Positions 1 to 8,314 of a stretch of DNA of 64,000 nt are shown in pieces. The notes beneath the pieces were generated by a model. That model worked only from the letters and a program-made list of their open reading frames with translations. It was not told where the DNA came from and did no database searches. Position 1 is the stretch's first letter. Every line of letters begins with the position of its first letter. Both the position numbers and the translations under genes were made by a program. The stretch comes from JAYRSJ01 sp041920215 (GTDB lineage Bacteria; Pseudomonadota; Gammaproteobacteria; Burkholderiales; Burkholderiaceae_C), in the NCBI GenBank assembly GCA_041920215.1, contig JAYRSJ010000001.1, positions 341,462 through 405,461 on the forward strand, given 5' to 3'.

Positions 1-273
1 ATCGTGCTAACGGTCAACCAGTTCTTCACCGCCGGTCGGGTGGTCGCGCAGAGCGATCTGCTGACCGTGCTGCCGGCCTCCTTTGTCGAGGCCACCGGCT
101 ACAAGGCCCAGCTGATCGAACGTCCGCTGCCCATGGCCCTGGCCAGGGTGCATGTGGACATGCTGTGGCATCTTCGCAATGAGGAACGCAGCGCGCAGCG
201 CTGGATGCGGGCCCGCCTGCTCGAGGCTGCCCGGCTGGCGCATCCCGGCGATGCGGCGACAATGCAGGCATGA
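1..273 (+). CDS. LysR-family transcriptional regulator, C-terminal fragment
   Basis: The reading frame is open from the first base, so this is the last 90 residues of a gene that begins outside the window. The residues (FFTAGRVVAQSDLLTVLPASF, then RPLPMALARVHVDMLWHLRN, then AQRWMRARLLEAA) match the end of the LysR effector-binding domain, where the last helix typically reads W-Lx-x. The helix-turn-helix is not visible, so the target cannot be predicted. The stop overlaps the next start by 4 bases (ATGA), so it is probably co-transcribed and translationally coupled with the YecA-family gene. The GTG at position 4 is an internal codon rather than a start. Confidence 0.8.
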   Translation: MVLTVNQFFTAGRVVAQSDLLTVLPASFVEATGYKAQLIERPLPMALARVHVDMLWHLRNEERSAQRWMRARLLEAARLAHPGDAATMQA

Positions 274-1040
274 GCACCATCGCCGACCTGACCGACGCCG
301 AGTTCGCCGAACTCGACGAACTGCTTGCCACCACCCCCGCCCCGCTGCAGGCCCTCGATGCCTCGATGCTGGACGGCTATCTCTGCGGCGTGCTGGCCCA
401 GCCGCGCCTGATCGAGATCGACGAGTGGCTGCCCAATATCTTCGACTACGACGGCGGCCTGCTGCCTGCCGATGTCGACCCGCAATGGCTGGCTCGCATC
501 CGCGCGCTGGTGGAGCGCCGCCACAAGGCGCTGAACCGCGCGATGCTGGAAGATGGCTGGTTCGACCCGGTGGTGCTGGACTTGGACGAGAGCGAGAACC
601 CTGCTGACGAAGTGCCCCCGGCCGGCGAGGACGCAGAGGCCGCCGCGGCCCGTGCCAGCTATGCGGCGATGAGCCCGATTTCTCGCACCCTGATGCCCTG
701 GGTGGCCGGTTTCCAGCATGCCTGCCTGTGCTTTCCTGAACTCGCCGACATGCCCGACGACGCGGTGATGGCTGCGCTGGCACGTCTCTACCGCCACCTG
801 CCTGCCGAAACGGACGAGGAAAAGGAAGTCATCGCCACGCTGGACCGCGAGCACCCGCTCAAGGACCTTGATGACGCCATTGAGGAGCTGGTCGTCACCG
901 TCGCAGATCTCTGCGACCTGACCGAGCAGCATCGCTACCACGTCGAGACGCTGAGGCGCGATGGCCCCAAGGTCGGCCGTAACGACCCCTGCCCCTGTGG
1001 CTCGGGCCGCAAGTACAAGCAGTGCCACGGCGCCAACTGA
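270..1040 (+). CDS. YecA/UPF0149-family protein with C-terminal SEC-C zinc motif
   Basis: A 256-residue protein. The first ~200 residues are the acidic, helical UPF0149 (YecA/YgfB) domain, recognisable by the LDASMLDGYLCGVL segment near residue 30. The last ~20 residues are a SEC-C motif (NDPCPCGSGRKYKQCHG) with C241, C243, C252 and H253 as zinc ligands, the same module that ends SecA. The family member YecA of E. coli binds metal through this motif and associates with ribosomes or SecA-linked export; the exact role here is unknown. It overlaps the upstream LysR gene by 4 bases and is followed 25 bases later by a phosphoesterase on the same strand. A second YecA-family gene lies at 7470-8231 and lacks the zinc motif. 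Confidence 0.88.
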   Translation: MSTIADLTDAEFAELDELLATTPAPLQALDASMLDGYLCGVLAQPRLIEIDEWLPNIFDYDGGLLPADVDPQWLARIRALVERRHKALNRAMLEDGWFDPVVLDLDESENPADEVPPAGEDAEAAAARASYAAMSPISRTLMPWVAGFQHACLCFPELADMPDDAVMAALARLYRHLPAETDEEKEVIATLDREHPLKDLDDAIEELVVTVADLCDLTEQHRYHVETLRRDGPKVGRNDPCPCGSGRKYKQCHGAN

Positions 1041-1065
1041 TCGCTCGGCCCAAGGTGGTCCGCTG

Positions 1066-1845
1066 ATGCGCCTGCAGCTGATCTCGGACCTGCACCTGGA
1101 AACCGAGGCGGTGGCGATCGAGCCCGCCACCGGCGCCGATCTGCTGGTACTGGCCGGCGATATCGACAGCCGCTGGAGTGGTCTGCGCCAGTTCGCGGAC
1201 TGGCCGGTACCCGTGCTCTTCGTACCCGGCAATCATGAGTACGACGGACGCGATTTCGACGCCGCGAATGCAGGCCTGCGCGAGCTGGCCGCCGAACTGG
1301 GCTTTGTGCTGCTGGACGACGAGGAATGCCTGCAGCTCGATAGCGCAGGCCGTCGGGTGCGCTTTGTAGGCAGCACCCGCTGGAGCGATTTCGACCTCTT
1401 CGGTACCGCGGAGCGGACGCGCGCGATGCGTGCCGCCGGCTACTTCCAGCGCGTGATGGCGGCTACCCGCGGCGGTGCGCCTTTTGACGCCGCTGCCGTG
1501 CGCGAGCAGGGTCTGCGCTGCCGTGACTTTCTCGCTGCAGCTCTGGGCCGGGTAGAAAACGGACGGGATTGGGAGGCCACCGTGGCCATCACCCACTTCG
1601 CGCCCAGCCTGAGAAGCGCCGACCCGCGTTACGGCCGCCAACCCGGCACCGCCAGCTTCTGCAACAACGATGAAGCGCTGTTCGGCGGCGCCAGGCTATG
1701 GCTTCATGGCCATCTGCACTGCCGCCACGATTACCGTGTTGGCAGCACCCGTGTGGTCTGCAATGCGCGCGGGCATCAGCACAAGGGTGAGGCCGAGCAC
1801 TGGCGCAGCGATTTCATCGTCGAGGTGTTCGCCAACGGCGATTGA
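1066..1845 (+). CDS. Calcineurin-like metallophosphoesterase
   Basis: A 259-residue cytoplasmic protein with the full dimetal phosphoesterase motif set: D8-x-H10 (ISDLHLE), GD32 (VLAGDID), GN56-H57-E58 (VPGNHEYD), a later histidine in ITHFAPS, and the closing GH-x-H of WLHGHLHCRHDY. These residues bind two metal ions that activate water for phosphoester hydrolysis; the substrate cannot be told from sequence. The frame is open further upstream, but the start at 1066 is preferred because the conserved first strand (MRLQLISDLH) begins there and the upstream extension would overlap the end of the YecA gene. Probably the third gene of the LysR-yecA run. Confidence 0.88.
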   Translation: MRLQLISDLHLETEAVAIEPATGADLLVLAGDIDSRWSGLRQFADWPVPVLFVPGNHEYDGRDFDAANAGLRELAAELGFVLLDDEECLQLDSAGRRVRFVGSTRWSDFDLFGTAERTRAMRAAGYFQRVMAATRGGAPFDAAAVREQGLRCRDFLAAALGRVENGRDWEATVAITHFAPSLRSADPRYGRQPGTASFCNNDEALFGGARLWLHGHLHCRHDYRVGSTRVVCNARGHQHKGEAEHWRSDFIVEVFANGD

Positions 1846-1915
1846 CGGCCATCAATTTTCCGACCGGCTCTTGTGTCAGACTTCCCCCCATACCCATCAG
1901 CTCAAGGAGTGAACG

Positions 1916-2338
1916 ATGAAGATTCTTGTCGCGGTTGACGGCAGCGCCTACACCAAACGCATGCTGGCCTATCTGGCCGCCCATGATGAATGGCTGGGCG
2001 GCGCACATCAGTACACCGTGCTCCATTCGGTGCCGGCCGTGCCGCCGCGCGCTGCCGCCGTGCTCGACAAGGACGTGCTGAAGAGCTATTACGAAGACGA
2101 GGCCGAGAAGGTGCTCAAGACCATCCGCACCTTCTTCAACAAACAGAAGATCCAGGCCGAGTTTGTCAGCAAGGTAGGCCCGGCTGCGGACGTGATCGCC
2201 AGCACGGCCAGCAAGGGCAAGTTCGACCTGCTGATGATGGGCTCGCACGGCCACAGCTCTCTGGGCAATCTGGTGATGGGCTCGGTCACCACCAAGGTCA
2301 TGGCCCACAGCACCGTGCCGGTGCTGCTGGTGCGCTAA
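1916..2338 (+). CDS. Universal stress protein, UspA family
   Basis: A 140-residue single-domain Usp fold. It starts with the typical ILVAVDGS strand and ends with the ATP-binding signature G109-x2-G112-x9-G122-S (GSHGHSSLGNLVMGS) followed by HSTVPVLLVR. The signature is intact, so it is likely an ATP-binding Usp. An AAGGAG ribosome site sits 6 bases before the ATG. It stands 70 bases after the phosphoesterase and is probably expressed on its own; a strong hairpin follows at 2344-2381. Proteins of this type support survival under stress or growth arrest, but no specific partner is indicated here. Confidence 0.92.
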   Translation: MKILVAVDGSAYTKRMLAYLAAHDEWLGGAHQYTVLHSVPAVPPRAAAVLDKDVLKSYYEDEAEKVLKTIRTFFNKQKIQAEFVSKVGPAADVIASTASKGKFDLLMMGSHGHSSLGNLVMGSVTTKVMAHSTVPVLLVR

Positions 2339-2343
2339 GCGCC

Positions 2344-2381
2344 AGCGCGCCCGTCGAGTCCGCCAAAGACTCGGGGGCGCT
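2344..2381. terminator. Hairpin between convergent genes (usp and small ORF)
   Basis: Long stem formed by AGCGCGCCCGTCGAGTC and GACTCGGGGGCGCT around a CGCCAAA loop, with small internal bulges, followed by TTGCTT on the plus strand. It lies exactly in the gap between the end of the usp gene (2338) and the end of the convergent small gene (2390), so it probably terminates both. It has no long T run, so efficiency is uncertain. Confidence 0.6.
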
Positions 2382-2389
2382 TGCTTCGC

Positions 2390-2611
2390 TCAGTTGCGCC
2401 GGCTCAGCCAGCTCAGGGGTGATTCAAGCGCCAGCCGCGCCGCGAGCGCCTGGCGTTCGGACTCCAGCAGATAGGCTTCGCCATCGCTCTGGCGGTATTC
2501 GTCCTCCAGGCTGGCCTCCATGCCGAAGGCGGTACCCAGATCCGCCGGATCGGGCTCATGCACAGGCGCAGGGCTCTTGCGGAAGAAGCGCCAGGTCGGG
2601 GCAAATCGCAT
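2390..2611 (-). CDS. Small acidic hypothetical protein, 73 aa
   Basis: A 73-residue protein beginning MRFAPTWRFFRKSPAP and ending PLSWLSRRN. The N-terminus is basic and aromatic; the middle is acidic (EASLEDEYRQSDGEAYLLESE). No recognised domain or membrane segment. The frame is open much further upstream, but the start at 2611 is chosen because a GAGG ribosome site lies about 6 bases before this ATG and the upstream translation is low-complexity. It is convergent with usp. Function unknown; it could be lineage-restricted. Confidence 0.55.
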   Translation of the reverse strand: MRFAPTWRFFRKSPAPVHEPDPADLGTAFGMEASLEDEYRQSDGEAYLLESERQALAARLALESPLSWLSRRN

Positions 2612-2824
2612 GGTGAACCTCGCTGCGGCTAGGATGGGGAGGGTTAAAGTCCAGTGTGCGCCGCAATGCCCACGCCAGAATCCCCAAGATGGGTGGAAAA
2701 GCCGCAGCAGTTGGGAAAATCTCACGCATTGCTGGCTGACACAAAGTGACACCCCCGCAAGCGCCTGACGCTGGCTCAATGTGAGCCTCTGCGGATCTCC
2801 CCCTCCGGAAGGATGGCAAAAACT

Positions 2825-2836
2825 AGGGCAAACCCT
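2825..2836 (+). promoter_or_regulatory. Small palindrome AGGG-CAAA-CCCT upstream of a membrane peptide gene
   Basis: The sequence CTAGGGCAAACCCTTATG contains the inverted repeat AGGG/CCCT with a 4-base centre, about 33 bases before the start of the 71-residue gene. It could be an operator or part of a promoter. The stretch from 2612 to 2824 holds no convincing gene. Confidence 0.35.
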
Positions 2837-2869
2837 TATGCTTCGCCTCCCTTGAACCCAAAGACCGTC

Positions 2870-3085
2870 ATGAACCGTCATCTGCTGAATGGCCTCGCCA
2901 CATCGTTTGTGGTGGGCGTTACGGGCAGCGCGCTGTGGCTGGCCCACGCCATCCAGCAGCCAGAGCGCCCCCTGGTACGCCAGATCGCTCAGCAGTCCAA
3001 CTCGACCAGCCAAGCAGCCCAAACCGCCTCTGGCAATGCGCCGGCGGCACCGCAGACTTTGCTTCTGGCGCCGGAGCGCCGCTGA
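2870..3085 (+). CDS. Small single-span membrane protein, 71 aa
   Basis: Starting at the ATG of MNRHLLNGLATSF, the 71-residue product has one hydrophobic segment (about residues 6-27) and a polar, Gln/Ser/Ala-rich tail ending LLLAPERR. The pattern fits an uncleaved membrane anchor with a short periplasmic tail, but a cleaved signal peptide cannot be excluded. An in-frame ATG at 2813 would add 19 non-conserved-looking residues. No family recognised. The stop codon lies in a short hairpin (GCCGCT/AGCGGC, 3080-3095) shared with the end of the convergent argP gene region. Confidence 0.5.
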   Translation: MNRHLLNGLATSFVVGVTGSALWLAHAIQQPERPLVRQIAQQSNSTSQAAQTASGNAPAAPQTLLLAPERR

Positions 3086-3110
3086 ACAGCGGCCAGGGTT
3101 CTTCCAGAAT

Positions 3111-4046
3111 CTAGGTGGCCGGTGCCAAGGCGCGCCGCGCGCCCGTAGCCAGGGCCTGGCCGATCTGATCCAGCAAAGCCACCCGCAGCGGTACGGCCGG
3201 CAGCTCACTGCTGAGCTTCCACTGGTGCCAGTACAGCTGCACTTCAACGCTGACCTCGGGCCGCAGCGCCAGCAGATCGCCCGCCTCGATCAGGGCCCGC
3301 ACCTGCAGCTCGGGTGCCACCCCAACACCCCAGCCCATGCAGACCGCTCGCACATAGGCTTCGCTAGACGGCACATAGCGCTCACGCAGCCGCGGTGAGC
3401 GCAGGCCGAAAGCCTGGGCCACCCAGAGCGACTGCGTATCGTCCTTGCGGTTGAAAACCAGGAAGGGCGTGCTGGCGAAGTTGCTCGCCAGCAGTCCCTG
3501 CGGCAGCTGCGCGCGTACAAAGGCCGGGCTGGCCACCGCCACATAGCGCATCTGCCCCAGCGGCTGAACCTGGCAGCCGCGCAAGGCCTTGCTGACCGTC
3601 GAGACACAACCCAGCACCTCACCCTGACGCAGCCAGTCATGGGTGAAATCCTGGTCATCGACGATCAACTCCAGACCCCAGCCTTCGTCGAGGCCCTGTT
3701 GCACCACCCCGTCCAATGCCGGCAGCACCCAGGTGGCCAGGCTGTCGGCGTTGACCGCGATCGCGATCCGCTCGGTGGCCGCCACGCTGGCGCCCAGCTC
3801 GCGGGCTACATCGGTTCGCAGGGCCTGCAGCTGGCGGGCAAAGCGCAACAGCACCTTGCCCGGCTCGGTCAGGCGCAGTGGGCGCGAGCGCACCACCAGC
3901 AGCTGCCCCACCTGGGCCTCCAGGCTGCGCAGGCGCTGCGAAACCGCGCTCTGGGTGATGGACAGTCGTTGTGCAGCGCGCTCGAAGCTGCGCTCGTCGG
4001 CCAAGGCGGCCAGGCAGTCGAGTCCGGCGGAGTCCAGGTCTTTCAT
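3111..4046 (-). CDS. argP: LysR-family regulator ArgP (LysG/IciA type)
   Basis: A 311-residue LysR protein. The winged helix-turn-helix is at residues 20-45 (SFERAAQRLSITQSAVSQRL), followed by the typical linker RPLRLTEPGKVLLRFARQ and a two-lobed effector domain. ArgP/LysG proteins sense intracellular arginine or lysine and activate the exporter gene encoded divergently; the neighbour at 4136 is exactly such an exporter, which makes the assignment strong. The start at 4046 is preferred over one 11 codons upstream because conservation in this family begins at the LDCLAAL segment. Confidence 0.9.
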   Translation of the reverse strand: MKDLDSAGLDCLAALADERSFERAAQRLSITQSAVSQRLRSLEAQVGQLLVVRSRPLRLTEPGKVLLRFARQLQALRTDVARELGASVAATERIAIAVNADSLATWVLPALDGVVQQGLDEGWGLELIVDDQDFTHDWLRQGEVLGCVSTVSKALRGCQVQPLGQMRYVAVASPAFVRAQLPQGLLASNFASTPFLVFNRKDDTQSLWVAQAFGLRSPRLRERYVPSSEAYVRAVCMGWGVGVAPELQVRALIEAGDLLALRPEVSVEVQLYWHQWKLSSELPAVPLRVALLDQIGQALATGARRALAPAT

Positions 4047-4135
4047 AAGCGTTGCTAATGTACAGCGAGAAAAATGCATGGTGCTTCATGAAAGCCGCGG
4101 CCCTGCCGACAATCCGGCACCCAAGCGCCACCGCC
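4047..4135. promoter_or_regulatory. argP-lysE divergent control region
   Basis: The 89-base gap between the divergent argP and lysE starts. In other bacteria this position holds the ArgP operator and the exporter promoter. It contains an A/T-richer patch (GTTGCTAATGTACAGCG then AGAAAAATGCATGG) compared with its neighbours. I see no clean dyad, so the exact operator is not assigned. Confidence 0.5.
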
Positions 4136-4777
4136 ATGAGCAGCCCCAGCCTCCACGCCCTCAGCCAGGGCTGGCTCACCGGAGCCAGCCTGATCATGGC
4201 CATAGGCGCGCAGAACGCACTGGTGCTGCGCCAGGGCTTGCTGCGCCGCCATGTGGCGCCCGTGGTCGCACTCTGCGCCCTCTCCGATGTGCTGCTGATC
4301 TGCCTGGGCGTGTTCGGCCTGGGTCAGGCCATCGCAGCGTCGCCCTGGCTGCTGAGCCTGTTCCGCTATGGCGGCGCTGCCTTTTTGCTGCTGTACGCGC
4401 TGCGAGCAGGCCAGCGCGCCTGGCAAGGCAGCGGCAGCCTTGAGGCCCAGGGCGCACCGGCCAGCCTCGGGGCCACCCTCGGCGCCACCCTGGCCATGAC
4501 CTATCTGAATCCGCATGTCTATCTGGACACCGTGGTGCTGCTGGGCACGCTCAGCACCCAGCACCCGGCAGGGCTGCGCTGGGCCTTCGCGCTCGGCGCC
4601 TCGCTGGCCTCGCTGATGTGGTTCTCGCTGCTTGGCTTCGGTGCTGCCGCCGTGGCCGAGCCGCTGCGCCGGCCCTGGGTCTGGCGCGGTATTGACGCCG
4701 CCGTCGCTTTGCTGATGGCGATCCTGGGTTTACAACTGCTGTTCAGCCCCTTGCCGGGGCAGATGGAGCCACTATGA
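4136..4777 (+). CDS. lysE: LysE/ArgO-family amino-acid exporter
   Basis: A 213-residue inner-membrane protein with about six hydrophobic segments. It carries the two LysE/ArgO signatures: IGAQNALVLRQG at residues 23-34 and LNPHVYLDT at 124-132. Members export L-arginine or L-lysine when these accumulate. The start at 4136 is chosen because the membrane domain begins a few residues later; the frame is open to 4052 but that stretch overlaps the regulatory gap. It overlaps dadA by 4 bases (ATGA), so a D-amino-acid dehydrogenase is coupled to the exporter. Confidence 0.92.
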   Translation: MSSPSLHALSQGWLTGASLIMAIGAQNALVLRQGLLRRHVAPVVALCALSDVLLICLGVFGLGQAIAASPWLLSLFRYGGAAFLLLYALRAGQRAWQGSGSLEAQGAPASLGATLGATLAMTYLNPHVYLDTVVLLGTLSTQHPAGLRWAFALGASLASLMWFSLLGFGAAAVAEPLRRPWVWRGIDAAVALLMAILGLQLLFSPLPGQMEPL

Positions 4778-6081
4778 AAATCGTCGTGATGGGCGCCGGC
4801 ATTATCGGCGTTAGCACTGCCTGGTATCTGCTGCAGCAGGGCCATGAGGTGGTGGTGGTGGATCGCCAGGACGATGCGGCCATGGAAACCAGCTTCGCCA
4901 ATGGTGCGCAGATCTCGGTCAGCTTCTGCGAGCCCTGGGCCAATGCCGGTGCGCCGTTCAAGGTTGCCAAGTGGCTGCTGCGCGACGATTCACCGCTGCT
5001 GTTCCGCCCGCGCCTGGAGCCGGCCCAGTGGCGCTGGGGCCTGAGCTTCCTGACCCAGTGCACCACCGCAGCCTTCGAGCGCAATGTCGAGCAGCTGGTG
5101 CAGCTGGGCCGCTACAGCCACGAGGCGCTGAAAGGCCTGGTGAAGGACACCGGCATCGAGTACGACCGCCTGGAGCGCGGCATCCTGCATTTCTTCTCCA
5201 GCCAGGCCGACTTCGACGCTGGCGCAGCCGGTGCCGAGGTGATGCGCCGCCATGGCGTGGACCGCCGGGTGCTGGGCCGCGGCGAGGTGCTGAAGATCGA
5301 GCCGGCACTGCGCAACTTCGGTGCCAACATCTTTGGCGGCACCTACACCCCCAGCGACGAGTCGGGCGATGCCTGCGTCTTCACCCAGAAGCTGGCCCGG
5401 CTGTGCGCGGCCCGCGGCGCCACCTTCCTCTACAGCCACGACATCCTGGGCCTGGAACGCGCCGGCAGCGAGATCAGCGGCGTGCAGATCGCCTCGCGCG
5501 TCAGCGGCAAGCGCCAGCTGCTCAAGGGCGATGCCTATGTGGCCGCGATGGCCTCCTACACGCCGGCCCTGCTGAAGCCGCTGGGCGAATGCCTCAATAT
5601 CTATCCGGCCAAGGGCTATTCGGCCACGCTGAGGCTCAAGAAGCCCGAGGCCGCCAGCGTCGTCAGCCTGCTGGACGACACCCGCAAGATCGCGATATCG
5701 CGTCTGGGCGACCATGTCCGCATCGCCGGCACGGCCGAGCTGGTGGGCATGGACACCAGCCTGGACAGCCCGACCTCGCGGGTGCGCTGCGATGCCCTGG
5801 TACGGCGCTATGAAGAGCTGTTCCCCGGTGTCGCCGACCTGGGCGAGCGCAACTACTGGACCGGCCTGCGCCCCAGCACCCCGACCAACATTCCCTATAT
5901 CGGCCGCAGCAAGAAGGCCAGCAATCTCTGGCTGAACGCCGGCCACGGCACGCTGGGCTGGACCCATGGCGCCGGCTCGGGCCTGGCCCTGGCCGAGTTG
6001 ATGGCCGGTCGCCGGCCCGAGATGGCATTCAACTTCTACGGCGACACGCAAGGTCAGGCGCGCAAGATGGCCGTGGCGTGA
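4774..6081 (+). CDS. dadA: D-amino acid dehydrogenase
   Basis: A 435-residue FAD-dependent oxidoreductase of the DAO family. The N-terminal dinucleotide site is G7-x-G9-x2-G12 (MGAGIIGVSTAWYL) ending in the acidic residue of VVVVDRQ. The end carries the conserved LNAGHGTLGWTHGAGSG segment seen in DadA. The enzyme oxidises D-amino acids to 2-oxo acids plus ammonium at the inner face of the membrane and passes electrons to quinones. Usual dadA genes sit beside an alanine racemase; here the partner is a basic amino-acid exporter, overlapping by 4 bases, which suggests a role in D-lysine/D-arginine handling (inference). Confidence 0.92.
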   Translation: MKIVVMGAGIIGVSTAWYLLQQGHEVVVVDRQDDAAMETSFANGAQISVSFCEPWANAGAPFKVAKWLLRDDSPLLFRPRLEPAQWRWGLSFLTQCTTAAFERNVEQLVQLGRYSHEALKGLVKDTGIEYDRLERGILHFFSSQADFDAGAAGAEVMRRHGVDRRVLGRGEVLKIEPALRNFGANIFGGTYTPSDESGDACVFTQKLARLCAARGATFLYSHDILGLERAGSEISGVQIASRVSGKRQLLKGDAYVAAMASYTPALLKPLGECLNIYPAKGYSATLRLKKPEAASVVSLLDDTRKIAISRLGDHVRIAGTAELVGMDTSLDSPTSRVRCDALVRRYEELFPGVADLGERNYWTGLRPSTPTNIPYIGRSKKASNLWLNAGHGTLGWTHGAGSGLALAELMAGRRPEMAFNFYGDTQGQARKMAVA

Positions 6082-6133
6082 AGCGCTGAGGGCGCCTAGA
6101 ATCCGCGCCCCTTCATCGTTCCCGCCTGCTGCC

Positions 6134-7456
6134 ATGCCCTCCCGCACGAGTTTCTGCGCCATCGACTTCGGAACCTCGAACTCGGCCATCGCCGTTCCCG
6201 CGGCCGCCCCTGCGTCGGCGGCGGCCATGCAACTGGTGGAGCTGGAGCCCGGCTACCGCACCATGCCCACCGCGGTGTTCTATTACGTCGAGGGCAAGCA
6301 CGACGCGGACGGTCCGCCGCGCGCCTTCGGCCGCGCCGCGGTGGCAGCCTATGTCGAAGGTCATGAAGGCCGGTTGATGCGCTCGATGAAGAGCATCCTG
6401 GGCTCCAGCCTGATCGACCAGACCACCGATGTGGGCGGGGGCCGCGGCGTGCGCTACTTCGACATCCTGGCCGGCTATCTGAAGCGCTTGCGCCGGCAGG
6501 CCGAGGCCAGCACGGGCGCACCGCTGGACCAGCTGGTGCTGGGCCGGCCGGTGTTTTTCGTCGACGGCGAACCCGCGCGCGACGCCGCCGCCCAGTCGGC
6601 ACTGGAAGCCGCCGCCCATGCGGTGGGCTTCCACGAGGTGCAGTTCCAGTACGAGCCCATAGCCGCGGCCTTCGACTACGAGAGCAGCATCGCCTCCGAG
6701 CGCATCGTGCTGGTCGCCGATATCGGCGGCGGCACCTCGGACTTTTCGGTGGTACGGGTGGGGCCACAGCGCATGCAGCGCCTGGACCGGCGCGAGGACA
6801 TTCTGGCCAATCACGGGGTGCACATCGCCGGCACAGACTTCGACCGCCACATCGAGCTGGCCAGCATCCTGCGCGAGCTGGGCTACCGCGCGCTGGGCCC
6901 GGAGAAAGCCGGTCAACCGCCGCGCGAAGTGCCCAGCGGCATCTACTTCGACCTCGCCACCTGGCATCTGATCAATACCTGCTACAGCCCCGGCCGGGTG
7001 GCCGAGCTGCGTGCGATGCGCAGCTTCTACGGCCAGCCCCTGCACCACGAGCGCCTGATGACGGTGATCGAGCAGCACCTGGGTCATGAGCTGGCGGCAC
7101 GGGCCGAGAACGCCAAGATTGCGGTCTCGGGTGGCGGCCATGCCGCGATCGACCTGGGCCTGGTCGAGCCCGGCCTGGCCCTGACCCTGGACCAGGCAGT
7201 GGCGGTCGATGCCCTGGATGCCGATGTCGGCCGCATCGTCGCCGCCGGTCGCGAGACCGTGGCCCAGGCCGGGCTCAGGCCCGAGCAGATCGATGCGCTC
7301 TATTTCACCGGCGGCTCCACCGGCTTGCGCCTGCTGGCCGACCGCATCGCTACCGACTATCCGGCGGCCGAGGCGGTGCGGGGTGACCGCTTCGCCTCGG
7401 TGGCCACCGGACTGGGTCTGCATGCCGCCCGGCTGTTCGCCGGCGCGACCCGCTAG
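6134..7456 (+). CDS. Hsp70-family chaperone, YegD-like
   Basis: A 440-residue protein consisting of an actin/Hsp70 ATPase domain only. Phosphate-1 motif is D11-F-G-T-S-N (CAIDFGTSNSAIAV); phosphate-2 is D196-I-G-G-G-T-S-D. There is no substrate-binding beta domain of the DnaK kind, and the length matches the YegD group of Hsp70 homologues rather than DnaK (about 640). Function in the cell is poorly defined. It starts 52 bases after dadA on the same strand and converges with the YecA-like gene downstream (13-base gap). Confidence 0.88.
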   Translation: MPSRTSFCAIDFGTSNSAIAVPAAAPASAAAMQLVELEPGYRTMPTAVFYYVEGKHDADGPPRAFGRAAVAAYVEGHEGRLMRSMKSILGSSLIDQTTDVGGGRGVRYFDILAGYLKRLRRQAEASTGAPLDQLVLGRPVFFVDGEPARDAAAQSALEAAAHAVGFHEVQFQYEPIAAAFDYESSIASERIVLVADIGGGTSDFSVVRVGPQRMQRLDRREDILANHGVHIAGTDFDRHIELASILRELGYRALGPEKAGQPPREVPSGIYFDLATWHLINTCYSPGRVAELRAMRSFYGQPLHHERLMTVIEQHLGHELAARAENAKIAVSGGGHAAIDLGLVEPGLALTLDQAVAVDALDADVGRIVAAGRETVAQAGLRPEQIDALYFTGGSTGLRLLADRIATDYPAAEAVRGDRFASVATGLGLHAARLFAGATR

Positions 7457-7469
7457 CCTTCGCGCCTGC

Positions 7470-8231
7470 TCAGTAGTTGCGCCGCGGGCCCCGCGGCGGC
7501 GGGCCGCGGCGGGCCGGTGGGCGCTGCGCAGCTTCGGGTCTGGCCTGGGGTCGGGACACATCGGCCAGCATCAGGCAGGCGCTGACCAGGCTCTCGACTG
7601 CCTCCTCCAGATCCACCGGTGGCTCCAGGCTCTCGATCTCCTCCAGCAACTCCTCGGCATCCTCCAGATCGTCCGGGTCCAGATGGCGGTAGATGGCGGC
7701 CAGCGGCTCCAGCAGGGCGGCGGCGTCCTGCCGCATCAGCTCAGGGAAGCTCTCCAGCGCCAGCGCAAAGCCGGCCACCCAGGGCAGCAGCACCTCGGAG
7801 GGCTGGGCCTCATCGCCGTCCTCATCCTCCATCTCGAAGACCCAGGGGTCGAACCACTGGCGCTCGGCGATCGCGCGGTTGAGCTGCTGATGGCGACGCC
7901 GGGCCAGACCCATCAGCTCGCGGCTGTCAAAGCTCTCGGGCGGCTTGCGGCCCTCGCTATCCAGCAGATAAGGCCCCCACTGGAAGGCCTGTATGGCCTT
8001 GGGTTGCAGCAGCACGCCGACCAGATAGCCATCCAGCATGCTCAGATCCAGCGGCTCCAGCGGCGCCGGTACCTGGTCCAGCAAGACCTCGAGGCGCTCC
8101 ATCTCGGCCGGGCTCAGGGGCTGCAGATCGGCCTTGGGGCCGGGCGCGGCGGGCGGCGTCTTTCTTGCCGCAGGCGCCGTGGCACGGGTCGACCTGGCAG
8201 GGTTGGGGCGGGGCTTGGAACTAGGGCTCAT
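7470..8231 (-). CDS. YecA/UPF0149-family protein lacking the SEC-C motif
   Basis: A 253-residue paralogue of the protein at 270-1040. After a Pro/Ala/Lys-rich N-terminal extension (residues 1-35), the UPF0149 domain is evident from LDLSMLDGYLVGVLLQPK and LPWVAGFALALESFPELM, both close to the first copy. It lacks the cysteine-rich SEC-C tail and ends instead in a proline/arginine-rich tail (RPPARRGPPPRGPRRNY) that could bind nucleic acid or be disordered. Convergent with the Hsp70 gene. Confidence 0.85.
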   Translation of the reverse strand: MSPSSKPRPNPARSTRATAPAARKTPPAAPGPKADLQPLSPAEMERLEVLLDQVPAPLEPLDLSMLDGYLVGVLLQPKAIQAFQWGPYLLDSEGRKPPESFDSRELMGLARRRHQQLNRAIAERQWFDPWVFEMEDEDGDEAQPSEVLLPWVAGFALALESFPELMRQDAAALLEPLAAIYRHLDPDDLEDAEELLEEIESLEPPVDLEEAVESLVSACLMLADVSRPQARPEAAQRPPARRGPPPRGPRRNY

Positions 8232-8314
8232 CGCGCTATTGTCCGCCCTGGGCTGACGCCGCGGCGGACCTTTGAGCGAACACTCTGTTGCATCGACACC
8301 CCCAATCGGTGGGA

